Shown in pieces: positions 15,489 to 23,564 of a stretch of DNA of 26,943 nucleotides. The notes under the pieces were generated by a model. The model was not told the origin of the DNA. It searched no databases and was given only the letters and a program-made list of their open reading frames with translations. A program made the position numbers and the translations under genes. Origin of the DNA: a virus; IMG/VR virus record IMGVR_UViG_3300036945_000759, positions 1 to 26,943 of that record. The stretch is one strand, 5' to 3'. Positions within the stretch are counted from its first letter, which is position 1. The number at the start of each line of letters is the position of its first letter.

Positions 15489-17856
15489 TGTAAAGATAAC
15501 TAATAAGCAACAAATAGCTCTTGATTACCTTTTAAATAGTAAAGAGGTTTCAACAGTTATATTTGGTGGTGCAGCAGGTGGTGGTAAAGCACAACCATTA
15601 TGGTCAAAAGTATTAACACCGAAAGGTTGGGTAAACATAGGAGATGTGAAAGTAGGTGATGAAATTATAGCTCCTAATAATATTGTACGTAAAGTAAATG
15701 GGGTATTTCCACAGGGTAAAAAAGTTATTTATAAAATTACAATGGCAGATGACAGAAAAACTTATGCTTGTGGAGAACACTTATGGCTTTCTAAGACTAT
15801 TAAAAATGGTAAAGAGAAAATTAGAACTACTTTTGAACTTATAGAACTTTTAAAATCAAATAAATCTATTTCTTTACCTTTGATTGATAAGATTGAGTAT
15901 GGTGATAAACATGAAAACAAATTTAACCCTTATCTTATAGGTAGTTTGTTAGGTGATGGTGGTTTAACAAATACTGTTACTTTTACGACATCTGATGAAG
16001 ATAGTATTTTAGAAATTCAATCAGAGTTACCTGAAGATTTTATTATAAGACCTATTGATGGCAAATACGCTTACAGAGTTTGTTCAAAACAAAGAACTTT
16101 TAATAAAAAAGGTTTTCCCACAAACGAGTTGAAAAACTATTTAGTAGAATTGGGTTTGTTTGGTAAGAAATCAGAACATAAATTTATACCGAAAGTATTT
16201 TTAGAAGCTGATTTTGATACTAAAATTTCTATCATTCAAGGACTGATGGACACAGATGGGACAGTAGATACAAGAGGGTATTTAAGTTTTTGTAATAAAT
16301 CGAAACAATTAACTGAGGATTTACAATATCTAATAAGGAGTATTGGTGGTAAAGCTACGTTAAAAGAAATTAATAAAAGTTGGGTATATAAAGATAAAAA
16401 GAAAACGGGAACATATTATCAATTGTATATCAATACTAAATTTAACAAAGATTTATTCAGACTTAAAAGAAAGAAAGAAAGATGCCAAGGCGAGTATAAT
16501 GGTGGAAGAGGTGAATTATCAAATAGAATAAAATCTATTGAAGAATATAGTTTTGAAGAAGCACAGTGTATATCAATTGATTCACCTGATCATTTATACA
16601 TAACTGATGATTTTATAGTTACTCATAATTCTTTTTTAGGTTGTTTATGGTTAGTAATTTCAGCTTTAAAATATCCTAAAACAAGATGGTTATTAGGTAG
16701 AAGCGAATTGAGTATATTAAAGAAATCAACATTGGTTACTCTTTTAGATTTATTATCAAAACTATCTTTAAAAAGAGACGAACATTGGACTATGTTTGCT
16801 GATAGTCATATTGACTTTAAAAATGGTTCAAGGATTTTATTTATGGATTTAAAATATATGCCTTCTGATCCGAATTATGATAGTTTAGGTTCTTTAGAAA
16901 TATCAGGAGCTTTTATTGAAGAAATACCACAGGTTACTGAAAGATGTTATGAGTTGGTAATCAGTAGGATAAGATACAAATTAGATGAGTATGGTTTAAC
17001 ACCTAAACTATTCGGAAGTTGTAATCCTAATGCAGGTTGGGGTTTTACACGATTTTATTTACCTTTTAAAAAGAATACTTTACCAAGTAATACTGTTTTT
17101 ATTCCCGCTTTAACCTCAGATAATCCTTATGTTTCAAAACATTACATTGATTCTTTGAGTAAATTAAATGACAATGATAGAGAAAGATTATTATTAGGTA
17201 ATTGGGAATTTGAAGATGATGCACCGAGACTTTTTAATAAAACATGGTTGGACAATGTAGGCACAGAGCCAAATGGATTAAATAAAACAAAATATATGAC
17301 TGTTGATGTAGCACGATTTGGTGAAGATGATAGCATTCTTTGTGTTTGGGAAGATAATTGTGTAATTGATTTATTACAATTTAATAAATTAGATATACCG
17401 ACAGTAGCTGACAAAGTATTGACAATCATGCAGAAGTATAATATATTAGCAAAACATATTTTAATTGATGAAGCAGGAGTAGGTGGTGGTGTATTAGATA
17501 TATTGCATAGAAAAGGTTGTAAGGTTATAGGTTTTATAGGAGCTTCTTCACCATTAAGAAATAGTAATTTTGCTAATTTGAGACAGGAGTGTTACTTCAC
17601 TTTAGTAGATAGTAATATTTCAATATCAGACAAAGTGCGTAAAATGACTTATGAAAAAGGTAAAAACAAATCTACTTTATGGGAGGCTATTTTTCAAGAT
17701 TTATACTCTATTAAAAGGAAGATAACCGAAGATGATAAACCAAGACTTATCAGTAAATCAATTATAAAAACAGACATAGGAAGATCACCTGATTTAGCTG
17801 ATGTTATTTCAATGAGAGAATACTTTAATTTAAAACCACGTTACGGATTAGGATAA
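15478..17856 (+). CDS. terL: Terminase large subunit containing an intein
   Basis: This is a 792-aa precursor. The Walker A motif GGAAGGGK (residues 30-37) is split from its Ser385 by a 347-aa intein (residues 38-384). After splicing the protein would be 445 aa, a normal length for a phage packaging ATPase-nuclease. Downstream are a Walker B region AFIEEIP with Glu481/Glu482 and the RNase H-like nuclease residues Asp610 (VDVARFGEDD), Asp664 (LIDEAGVGGG) and Asp772 or Asp775 (DLADVISM). The enzyme pumps DNA into the prohead through the portal and cuts it. Both ATPase and nuclease motifs look intact, so activity should depend on splicing. The start overlaps the small-subunit gene by 11 nt. Confidence 0.9.
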   Translation: MDIDVKITNKQQIALDYLLNSKEVSTVIFGGAAGGGKAQPLWSKVLTPKGWVNIGDVKVGDEIIAPNNIVRKVNGVFPQGKKVIYKITMADDRKTYACGEHLWLSKTIKNGKEKIRTTFELIELLKSNKSISLPLIDKIEYGDKHENKFNPYLIGSLLGDGGLTNTVTFTTSDEDSILEIQSELPEDFIIRPIDGKYAYRVCSKQRTFNKKGFPTNELKNYLVELGLFGKKSEHKFIPKVFLEADFDTKISIIQGLMDTDGTVDTRGYLSFCNKSKQLTEDLQYLIRSIGGKATLKEINKSWVYKDKKKTGTYYQLYINTKFNKDLFRLKRKKERCQGEYNGGRGELSNRIKSIEEYSFEEAQCISIDSPDHLYITDDFIVTHNSFLGCLWLVISALKYPKTRWLLGRSELSILKKSTLVTLLDLLSKLSLKRDEHWTMFADSHIDFKNGSRILFMDLKYMPSDPNYDSLGSLEISGAFIEEIPQVTERCYELVISRIRYKLDEYGLTPKLFGSCNPNAGWGFTRFYLPFKKNTLPSNTVFIPALTSDNPYVSKHYIDSLSKLNDNDRERLLLGNWEFEDDAPRLFNKTWLDNVGTEPNGLNKTKYMTVDVARFGEDDSILCVWEDNCVIDLLQFNKLDIPTVADKVLTIMQKYNILAKHILIDEAGVGGGVLDILHRKGCKVIGFIGASSPLRNSNFANLRQECYFTLVDSNISISDKVRKMTYEKGKNKSTLWEAIFQDLYSIKRKITEDDKPRLISKSIIKTDIGRSPDLADVISMREYFNLKPRYGLG
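15589..16629 (+). mobile_element. Class 3-type intein with LAGLIDADG homing endonuclease
   Basis: The insert is 347 codons in frame, within the terminase Walker A motif. Block A begins with Ala rather than Cys or Ser and reads AQPLWSKVLTPKGW. The C-terminal junction is VTHN followed by Ser. The Trp/Cys/Thr triad of class 3 inteins is present: Trp66 in block B (GEHLWL), Cys327 at block F position 4 (AQCISI), and Thr345 just before the terminal His346-Asn347 (intein numbering). Two LAGLIDADG motifs, YLIGSLLGDGG (precursor Asp160) and IIQGLMDTDGT (Asp260), indicate a probably active homing endonuclease. Its target would be the intein-free Walker A coding sequence in related phages. Confidence 0.9.
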
Positions 17857-17867
17857 ATAAATAAATT

Positions 17868-18628
17868 ATGACTAAAATAAAAAAAGATGGGTTATCAATA
17901 GGAGATTGGTTGCTTATACAAAATACTACTGAAGAATTAGATATTATCAGTATTGTCATGGGTGTTGAAAAGAAAGATTTACTTATTAAAAGTGTTGAAG
18001 ATTATTTAGCTTGTAGGACTTACACAGATAATGTTTTAAAAAGTATCATGGGAACAAAACCTGATAACCATTTTGAAATAAATGGAGAACCTTATATTGT
18101 TTTAGAAACTTATAGAGACATGAATGTTTCTGATTGGCTTGATGTGGAGTCTTTAATAAAGACTGAGAAGGGGTTTAATTTAAGCTACAAGCTCTTTATT
18201 TTATTATCACGTAAGAATGTCAAAGGTTTTTATAAAGCCTCTGTAAGCGCAGAAGAATACGATTACAGAGAGAAAGAATGGTTGAATCTGCCTGTTGAAT
18301 ATTTATTACAAACTAATAGTTTTTTTTTGCAAAAATTGATAATATTAGAAAAGATTGGTCAGTCATATACCCTGTTACAAAACCTGTTAACAAATCAAAA
18401 TCAACAAACGAACATAACAAACAATCTCCGTCAGGGTTTAAAAAACTATCAGACAAATATGGATTCTCGTGGATTTTATGGCAAGTTGCACAACAATCTA
18501 TTAAAGAGTTTAACGAACTTAAATCTATGGCTATCGAGGAAGCATTTGTTCTTATTAGTATGTTTATCGAAGAGAAAAAGCTTATTGAAATCAATTCAAA
18601 ACAACAAGAGTTGAAACAAATTAAATAA
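17868..18628 (+). CDS. Tail-assembly-chaperone-like protein made by -1 frameshift
   Basis: The ATG frame runs to a stop at 18612-18614 (248 aa). However, after residue 153 its composition turns into Leu/Asn/Lys-rich, non-protein-like sequence. In the -1 frame, the same DNA encodes ~100 residues that look like a true domain (for example DKYGFSWILWQVAQQ and SMAIEEAFVLISMFIEEKK) and ends at TAA 18626-18628. The switch point is a nine-T run (18320-18328) read AGT TTT TTT TTG, which contains the canonical U_UUU_UUG heptamer. The frameshifted product would be 253 aa. N-terminal pattern (EINGEPYIVLETYRDMNVSD) and two-part design resemble tail assembly chaperones such as lambda G/GT. It lies 11 nt after the terminase gene. 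Confidence 0.55.
18320..18329 (+). promoter_or_regulatory. Probable -1 ribosomal frameshift site
   Basis: Nine T's followed by G give U_UUU_UUU and U_UUU_UUG in the zero frame, both ideal X_XXY_YYZ slippery heptamers. A slip of one base joins the 153-residue N-terminal part to the protein-like -1 frame. No obvious Shine-Dalgarno stimulator lies upstream. A one-base deletion in the contig would look the same. Confidence 0.55.
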
Positions 18629-18629
18629 A

Positions 18630-18751
18630 ATGGTAAATATGAATAAAAATAATAATCTGTCAAAGGATAAAAAGTAGCAGACTTTTTTTATGGTGATTTG
18701 GTTAGAGTACCTTATAATGAAGGTGATTTAGTAATGGAGAAAAAAATATAA
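18630..18751 (+). pseudogene. Possible small ORF interrupted by a frameshift
   Basis: ATG 18630 gives 15 codons ending at TAG 18675-18677. In the -1 frame, from about 18674, the text reads VADFFYGDLVRVPYNEGDLV and ends at TAA 18749-18751. It looks protein-like but has no start. Joining the two at the run of five A's (18669-18673) would give about 40 aa. The same spot forms an AAAAAGT/ACTTTTT hairpin, so the region may instead be a weak terminator. Low confidence. Confidence 0.25.
18669..18689 (+). terminator. Weak A/T hairpin with T-run, possible terminator
   Basis: AAAAAGT (18669-18675) pairs with ACTTTTT (18681-18687) around loop AGCAG, and T's continue to 18689. The stem has only one strong G-C pair, so termination would be weak. 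It lies between the frameshift gene and a CTATATA box. Confidence 0.35.
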
Positions 18752-18753
18752 AA

Positions 18754-18760
18754 CTATATA
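18754..18760 (+). promoter_or_regulatory. CTATATA box before the 253-aa tail gene
   Basis: AAAACTATATAA, with the box 5 nt before the start at 18766. If it is a -10-type element, the transcript would be nearly leaderless. Confidence 0.4.
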
Positions 18761-18765
18761 AAAAC

Positions 18766-19527
18766 ATGAAAGGAATTTTAGACATACATAACTTAATAAA
18801 AGAGTTTTCCACAGAAAGTGGTTACTTTAATTATTTCCAAGTAGGAGATCAATTGCAAATACCTAATAGTGAAGAAAACGAATATCCTCTTTTATTTTTA
18901 GAAGAGCCTATAAATGTTTCTGTGTCAAAAAATGATACAACTTATAATTTTGCTTTAATAACTGCTTTTCCATGTTCAACAGACAATGATGATGAAATAC
19001 CATTTTTAACGCAGCACACGCATTCTTTGTTATTACCAAAATTAAGAGATTTTTTAATTTCAAAAAAGTTTACGGTTTCAAATTTAACTGCTACTACAAT
19101 AAGTAAATACGCAGAAGATAATATTTCAGGTTTAAGAATTGATTTATCTTTAAATTATGGATCAGCTAACAAATGCGTCATTGATGAAACAGCTTATGTT
19201 ACAGCTTTAAATTCTATAATGGACAAAGCCTCTTTTGTGATTGATTCTGAAAATAGATTACCAATTGAAAGTGATTTCACAGTAGAAGAAAATAATAATT
19301 TTGTTTTTGATTATAGTTCTTTTGTTTTAGAAAGCTTGACGGGTTATATAAAAATATACTCAGAAGATGATATAAGCAATCCTGTCTTTTGTGGTCTTTT
19401 GTATAATGACACAAATGATTGGTTTAAAAGATATTATAAAAGCTTGATTCACAATCTTGAATCACAGGTCAGCTTCTCTATTAACCCTTTACCTTCTATT
19501 AAATATTATAAAGATATAACAGTTTAA
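18766..19527 (+). CDS. Tail structural protein, possibly tail terminator
   Basis: This is a 253-aa soluble protein without membrane segments or enzyme motifs. The start, a helix (LDIHNLIKEF) followed by NYFQVGDQLQIP and EYPLLFLEEP, resembles the opening of tail-completion/terminator-like proteins of Bacteroidota phages as I recall them. The remainder is strand-rich. It begins 5 nt after a CTATATA box and is followed after 2 nt by a large tail/baseplate gene, with which it is surely co-transcribed. Its ~250 aa are long for classical tail terminators (about 130-150 aa), so the assignment is tentative. Confidence 0.45.
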   Translation: MKGILDIHNLIKEFSTESGYFNYFQVGDQLQIPNSEENEYPLLFLEEPINVSVSKNDTTYNFALITAFPCSTDNDDEIPFLTQHTHSLLLPKLRDFLISKKFTVSNLTATTISKYAEDNISGLRIDLSLNYGSANKCVIDETAYVTALNSIMDKASFVIDSENRLPIESDFTVEENNNFVFDYSSFVLESLTGYIKIYSEDDISNPVFCGLLYNDTNDWFKRYYKSLIHNLESQVSFSINPLPSIKYYKDITV

Positions 19528-19529
19528 AT

Positions 19530-21821
19530 ATGAGTACCTTATTGATAAATGGTTTACCTGCTGATCTACCTTTAGATTTCAGTCCAACTTTAAGTAAGAA
19601 GTTTTTTGATGTTAATCAACCTACTAATAAATTTAATACCATAAGTTTCGGATTAACTTTGCCTGATACTGCGAATAACAAAATCGTGTTTAAAAATATA
19701 ATTCACCCTGACACAGTTCAGAAGTTTAATAAAAATGTTTATAATGCTATTTTATATTCTTCCAACAATGAAATTCTAAAAGGTCAATTCTTTCTTGATA
19801 GTATCAATAATGGTTATGAAGGCAATTTAGTAGGTAATGATTTATCAGATTTTTTTAATTTAATAAAAGGGAAGAATTTAAAAGATTTAGAAAGTGTTGA
19901 ATCTGTTGGTAAACAATTAGGTATAATTGAAAACCTTAATTTAGGAGAAGGAGTAAGTAATGACATAGCTTTAAATATATTTAATCAATATGAAGCAAGG
20001 AGTAATCCTGCTGATAACGATTATAAAGGTTTTATATTTCCTTATATTATGAGGATTAATAAAAACTTTGAATCACCTGAGATGCCCATAAACGCTATAT
20101 TGAAAGCGGTACATACATTTGATGAGTTATTACCCGCATTTTATATTAGAGATGTTTTAAAGCTTATAGCTCTTTATGCTGATTTCACGTTATTAATTAA
20201 TGCTGAAATAGAAAACGATATAAAAGATTTAATGATGCCTTACACAGGGTCAAGACCTTTTGAATGGGGTTTGGGAACAGGGTCAAAATTAGGTCATGTT
20301 TATACAAAGACTAACATAATAGAACCTCCTTATGATTGGTCGAAGTCTGATGTATTACCAACATCACAAAATATGTCTAAAAAAGGAAGTTTTATAAATC
20401 AAGGTTATATTACTTATGATTGTGATTTTGAAGGTTATTTAAAAATAGATGTTCGTGCTGCTGTATATAACACCTCCTCTCCTGCTGTTCCTAATACATA
20501 CTTATCAGGAACAGTTTTTAAAACAGATCAGGAAAGAACATTGGAAGAGGGTGGAGAATTATTAGAAATATTTAGTGGTAGTCAAATAACAACTATTTAT
20601 TATGCTGTTAGTAAAGGTGATAGAGTCCATGTTAAAATAGATACACAGGCTGTACTTAGGTATTTTACAAATCTTGAAATTAGATATGTAAGGAAAAATG
20701 ATTCAACAACATTAATAAATGAAGAAAGTTACATTGATTTCGGAAGTGATGTTCCTTATGCTTTCAATTTGCCCGAAATGTCTATGATAGAATTTCTAAA
20801 TGGTGTCATTGGATTAGGATATTATTTAAAAATAAACAATAATTTAAAAACTTTGTATTTAGAGAAGTATGAGACTATTTTACAAAATCAGTATTTGAAA
20901 AGTGAAGATAACACTTATGATTTAAGAGCTTTGAAGTTGAACAGTTATAGTTTAAAACCTGCTTTAACAGATGATTTTATTGTCTCTTACGTTTTTGATG
21001 AGAAGGACGGTTCAAGAAGTGCCGAAGAAGTTTATTCAAAACCTGTTGCTATAACTTTACCTTTTGCTAAAACTTATTTTTCTGATTATTTAGTTTTACC
21101 TAATCTTAATATACCATTACCTTGTTTGATGACTTCTGAAGTAAAAGCACAGAGTAGAGTAAGTTATGTATGGGAGGATTATAGAATATACGAAGAATGG
21201 AGTTCTTCAACTGCTTTTCAAGTAGGAGATAAAGTGAAATACACTTTTCTTATTTACAATACTCCGACTTATCCTATCAATGTCAAATATTCTTTATATT
21301 ATACTTGTTTAGTGAACAATACAAACCAAGACCCAACTATACAAAGTATTTATTGGGAAGAAGACCCCGCTCCTTACAATTATAATTCAGATATTTCTTA
21401 TGATTTTAAACCGAGGATATTACGTTTTGTAGGAGGAATAGCAATAGGTGATGTGGTTTCTATTTTCGGATCAATAAATTTTAGATATGAACATATTAAT
21501 TATGTCAATGGTGAGTTTTTCAGACCTTTTTCTGATTATATGACTGTTTTACCGAAATGCGAATTTGATGAAACAATTGAAAGTAAATACATAACTGATA
21601 TAAATTATAAATCCTTAGAAGGTGTTTTGAATACTGATACCCACGAGGTTCAATGGTTAGGTTATATGACAGATCAAGAGTGGAATAGTTGGAATAAAGG
21701 CTTACCTGTTGTTAGTATTGATGGTGCTAAACATTTAATAACTGAGATTAGTCAGTGGAATGTGGATAATTTTAAAGCGAAGGGAAAAGCCATAAAGTTT
21801 GTAAACAATTTTAAAAAATGA
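19530..21821 (+). CDS. Tail/baseplate-like protein
   Basis: This is a 763-aa structural protein. The N-terminus (LLINGLPADLPLDFSPTL, then KFNTISFGLTLPDTANN) matches the pattern I associate with large Bacteroidota phage tail proteins, where an I-G-ADL opening is followed by an FSxTxxLPxTxxN segment. The body is a mixture of strands with many aromatic residues, as in baseplate hub proteins. No peptidoglycan hydrolase motif is visible. It starts 2 nt after the preceding tail gene and ends 3 nt before a head-closure-like gene, so tail and head genes share one transcript here. Confidence 0.5.
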   Translation: MSTLLINGLPADLPLDFSPTLSKKFFDVNQPTNKFNTISFGLTLPDTANNKIVFKNIIHPDTVQKFNKNVYNAILYSSNNEILKGQFFLDSINNGYEGNLVGNDLSDFFNLIKGKNLKDLESVESVGKQLGIIENLNLGEGVSNDIALNIFNQYEARSNPADNDYKGFIFPYIMRINKNFESPEMPINAILKAVHTFDELLPAFYIRDVLKLIALYADFTLLINAEIENDIKDLMMPYTGSRPFEWGLGTGSKLGHVYTKTNIIEPPYDWSKSDVLPTSQNMSKKGSFINQGYITYDCDFEGYLKIDVRAAVYNTSSPAVPNTYLSGTVFKTDQERTLEEGGELLEIFSGSQITTIYYAVSKGDRVHVKIDTQAVLRYFTNLEIRYVRKNDSTTLINEESYIDFGSDVPYAFNLPEMSMIEFLNGVIGLGYYLKINNNLKTLYLEKYETILQNQYLKSEDNTYDLRALKLNSYSLKPALTDDFIVSYVFDEKDGSRSAEEVYSKPVAITLPFAKTYFSDYLVLPNLNIPLPCLMTSEVKAQSRVSYVWEDYRIYEEWSSSTAFQVGDKVKYTFLIYNTPTYPINVKYSLYYTCLVNNTNQDPTIQSIYWEEDPAPYNYNSDISYDFKPRILRFVGGIAIGDVVSIFGSINFRYEHINYVNGEFFRPFSDYMTVLPKCEFDETIESKYITDINYKSLEGVLNTDTHEVQWLGYMTDQEWNSWNKGLPVVSIDGAKHLITEISQWNVDNFKAKGKAIKFVNNFKK

Positions 21822-21824
21822 TTT

Positions 21825-22256
21825 ATGAATGAGAAAGCCTTTTTAGATGATTTGAACAAGACTATTTACTTTTTAATAAAACAAAGATTAGAGAGTAAAG
21901 GATTGCCAAAAAACAGTAAAGCTGTTGGTAGTATAGTAGTAGATGCTTCTTTATACGATTTGTCAATACAGTATCCTGAATATTTAGGTTATTGGGATTC
22001 AGGTAGGAAGTCAGGAGGTAAGAAAGTACCTATTATGGCTTTAGTAGAATGGATAAAAGGAAAAAACTTAAATAAGGGTAAAAAGACAGATACGCAATTA
22101 GCTTTTGCTATTCAAACAGCTATATGGAAAAGAGGTTTAAAACCTAAAAACATTTTACCTTCTTTAATGAATGAAATAATTGATTTGTATTTAGAAAACA
22201 TTGTTGAGTATAAATCAGAAGAAGTGCAAAAAACCATTAAAGAAATAAAAATTTAG
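21825..22256 (+). CDS. Head-closure / tail-completion-like protein (HK97 gp10-like)
   Basis: This is a 143-aa protein. The central part reads GYWDSGRKSGGKKVPIMALVEWIKGK, in two pieces SGRKSGGKK and PIMALVEWIKGK. It is followed by LAFAIQTAIWKRGLKPK. A SGRxxGxxP...I..W...AFAI...I...G pattern is typical of HK97 gp10-like neck and tail-completion proteins, which connect portal and tail. The gene sits just upstream of the protease-scaffold-capsid cluster, consistent with head morphogenesis. A 39-nt gap with a CTATATA box follows. Confidence 0.55.
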   Translation: MNEKAFLDDLNKTIYFLIKQRLESKGLPKNSKAVGSIVVDASLYDLSIQYPEYLGYWDSGRKSGGKKVPIMALVEWIKGKNLNKGKKTDTQLAFAIQTAIWKRGLKPKNILPSLMNEIIDLYLENIVEYKSEEVQKTIKEIKI

Positions 22257-22260
22257 CATA

Positions 22261-22267
22261 CTATATA
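22261..22267 (+). promoter_or_regulatory. CTATATA box before the protease gene
   Basis: ACTATATAA, with the box 28 nt before the start at 22296, in a 39-nt intergenic gap. Confidence 0.4.
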
Positions 22268-22295
22268 AATAAGAAAAAAAGCAACAATAAAAATT

Positions 22296-22928
22296 ATGGA
22301 TAAAATTCCAAGATATAAAGCTGTTATAGATACAGAAAACAGTGAAGAACAAGGTGTAAATTTTATCAGCCTTGTTGAAAGCCCTGCTACTGAAGAACAG
22401 TGGGTTGCTCTTTCAAAAGAAAAAGAGAAAGAAAAGGAAGTAAAATTGTCTTTAGATGTTGAAAAACAAATAGTTACAGGTGCAGTTTTAATACCTAAAC
22501 AAGAGATTTATAGGATTACAGCAGGTGAAGAATGGTTATTGATTTATGATGAAGATTGTATAGAACAAATAGCTATTAATTTCTTTAAAAAATTAAAAGG
22601 TGTAAATAAAACAACTCTCGAACATAGTTCAGACAAATTCTCTAATGTTACAATTTATGAATCATGGATCAAAACAACTGAAAATGACAAATCAAACGAT
22701 CTACTTAAAAAGAATTATCCAAAAGGAACATGGTTTGTAACTATGAAAATAGAAGATCAGGTTATTTGGAATAGTATAAAAGAAGGGAAATACAAAGGAT
22801 TTAGCATAGAAGGTCTGTTTGACATACACCCTATAAATGATAAAATAGTAAAACAAAATAAAACTATTAAAAATCAATTAGGTTTGTCTGAAATTTTCAA
22901 TGAAGTTAAAAAAATATCTACTATATAA
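22296..22928 (+). CDS. XkdF-type prohead protease
   Basis: This is a 210-aa protein. The order of conserved pieces fits the XkdF putative serine protease family: ISLVESPATEEQW (residues 24-36), GAVLIPKQEIYRI (62-74), an LEHS segment with His110, VTIYESWI (118-125), and a KGFSIEGLF segment with Ser170 as the likely nucleophile. Such proteases mature the prohead by cutting scaffold and capsid proteins. It is directly upstream of a scaffold candidate and the major capsid gene, the usual arrangement. A CTATATA box lies 28 nt before the start and another straddles the stop codon. Confidence 0.75.
   Translation: MDKIPRYKAVIDTENSEEQGVNFISLVESPATEEQWVALSKEKEKEKEVKLSLDVEKQIVTGAVLIPKQEIYRITAGEEWLLIYDEDCIEQIAINFFKKLKGVNKTTLEHSSDKFSNVTIYESWIKTTENDKSNDLLKKNYPKGTWFVTMKIEDQVIWNSIKEGKYKGFSIEGLFDIHPINDKIVKQNKTIKNQLGLSEIFNEVKKISTI
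22921..22927 (+). promoter_or_regulatory. CTATATA box before the scaffold-like gene
   Basis: ACTATATAA, overlapping the protease stop codon, 14 nt before the preferred start at 22942. Confidence 0.35.
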
Positions 22929-22941
22929 TAAAAAACAAGTA

Positions 22942-23562
22942 ATGAAGAATAGAACAATTTTAAACCTCGTACTCAATTTGTTTAAACAGATTAAAACGAC
23001 ACTATCCATTGAAACCTTAAAAGAAGGAGGAAGTGTCGAAATCGGTGAAGATGGGGTACTTTATACTCTTAACGACGATGGTTCTCGTGGCGTGGTAGTT
23101 GCTGATGGAACTTATGAGTTAGAAAATGGTATGACACTTATTGTAAAAGATGGTGTAATAATCCAAGATCAAAAAGTAGAAGTAGAAGTAGAAACAGAGA
23201 TGGAAACAGAACCAAGTGTTGAAACTGAGATTGAAATTATTTCTAATCCTTCAGAGGAACAGGTGATTGAAACAGACCCTTTAACAGAACCTACTAATGA
23301 TTCTACTGATTACAAAAAACTTGCTGAAGACTTACAATCTTTTATCGAAAACGAACTCAAAACTTTAAGAGAAGATATGACTAAGTTAGAAGAAATGTTA
23401 AGCAAAGAAAGTCTTTCTATTAAAGAAGAAATAACCAAGCTTTCAAAACAACCAAAAACCAATCAAAAGATAAATAGACAAGTTGTTAGTAAAAAAGAGA
23501 CTTTTTCAAATGAAGATAAAGCTCAAGTTCTTTTAAATAATCTTAAAAATCTAAATAAATAA
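22942..23562 (+). CDS. Scaffold-like protein
   Basis: This is 206 aa if started at ATG 22942. An upstream in-frame ATG at 22900 would give 220 aa but would overlap the protease gene by 29 nt. The 22942 start has a normal gap and a CTATATA box 14 nt before it, so it is preferred. The middle has a short beta-rich part (VEIGEDGVLYTLNDDG, GTYELENGMTLIVKDG). A Glu/Val/Thr-rich low-complexity stretch follows, then a long coiled coil (about residues 125-190). Coiled-coil acidic proteins between protease and capsid genes commonly act as scaffolds. The call rests on architecture and position. Confidence 0.5.
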   Translation: MKNRTILNLVLNLFKQIKTTLSIETLKEGGSVEIGEDGVLYTLNDDGSRGVVVADGTYELENGMTLIVKDGVIIQDQKVEVEVETEMETEPSVETEIEIISNPSEEQVIETDPLTEPTNDSTDYKKLAEDLQSFIENELKTLREDMTKLEEMLSKESLSIKEEITKLSKQPKTNQKINRQVVSKKETFSNEDKAQVLLNNLKNLNK

Positions 23563-23564
23563 AA

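Noticed and set aside
18313-18663. A 116-codon open frame on the minus strand over the frameshift gene
   Set aside because: It lies opposite two overlapping open + strand frames in a low-stop stretch. It has no promoter or leader, and every other gene is on the + strand.
22900-22941. The upstream ATG at 22900 as the start of the scaffold-like gene
   Set aside because: It would overlap the protease gene by 29 nt, and the added residues are just the protease tail read in another frame. ATG 22942 has normal spacing.
23170-23280. Glu/Val/Thr-rich repeat in the scaffold-like gene as a DNA repeat of interest
   Set aside because: It is ordinary low-complexity acidic coding sequence typical of scaffold proteins.
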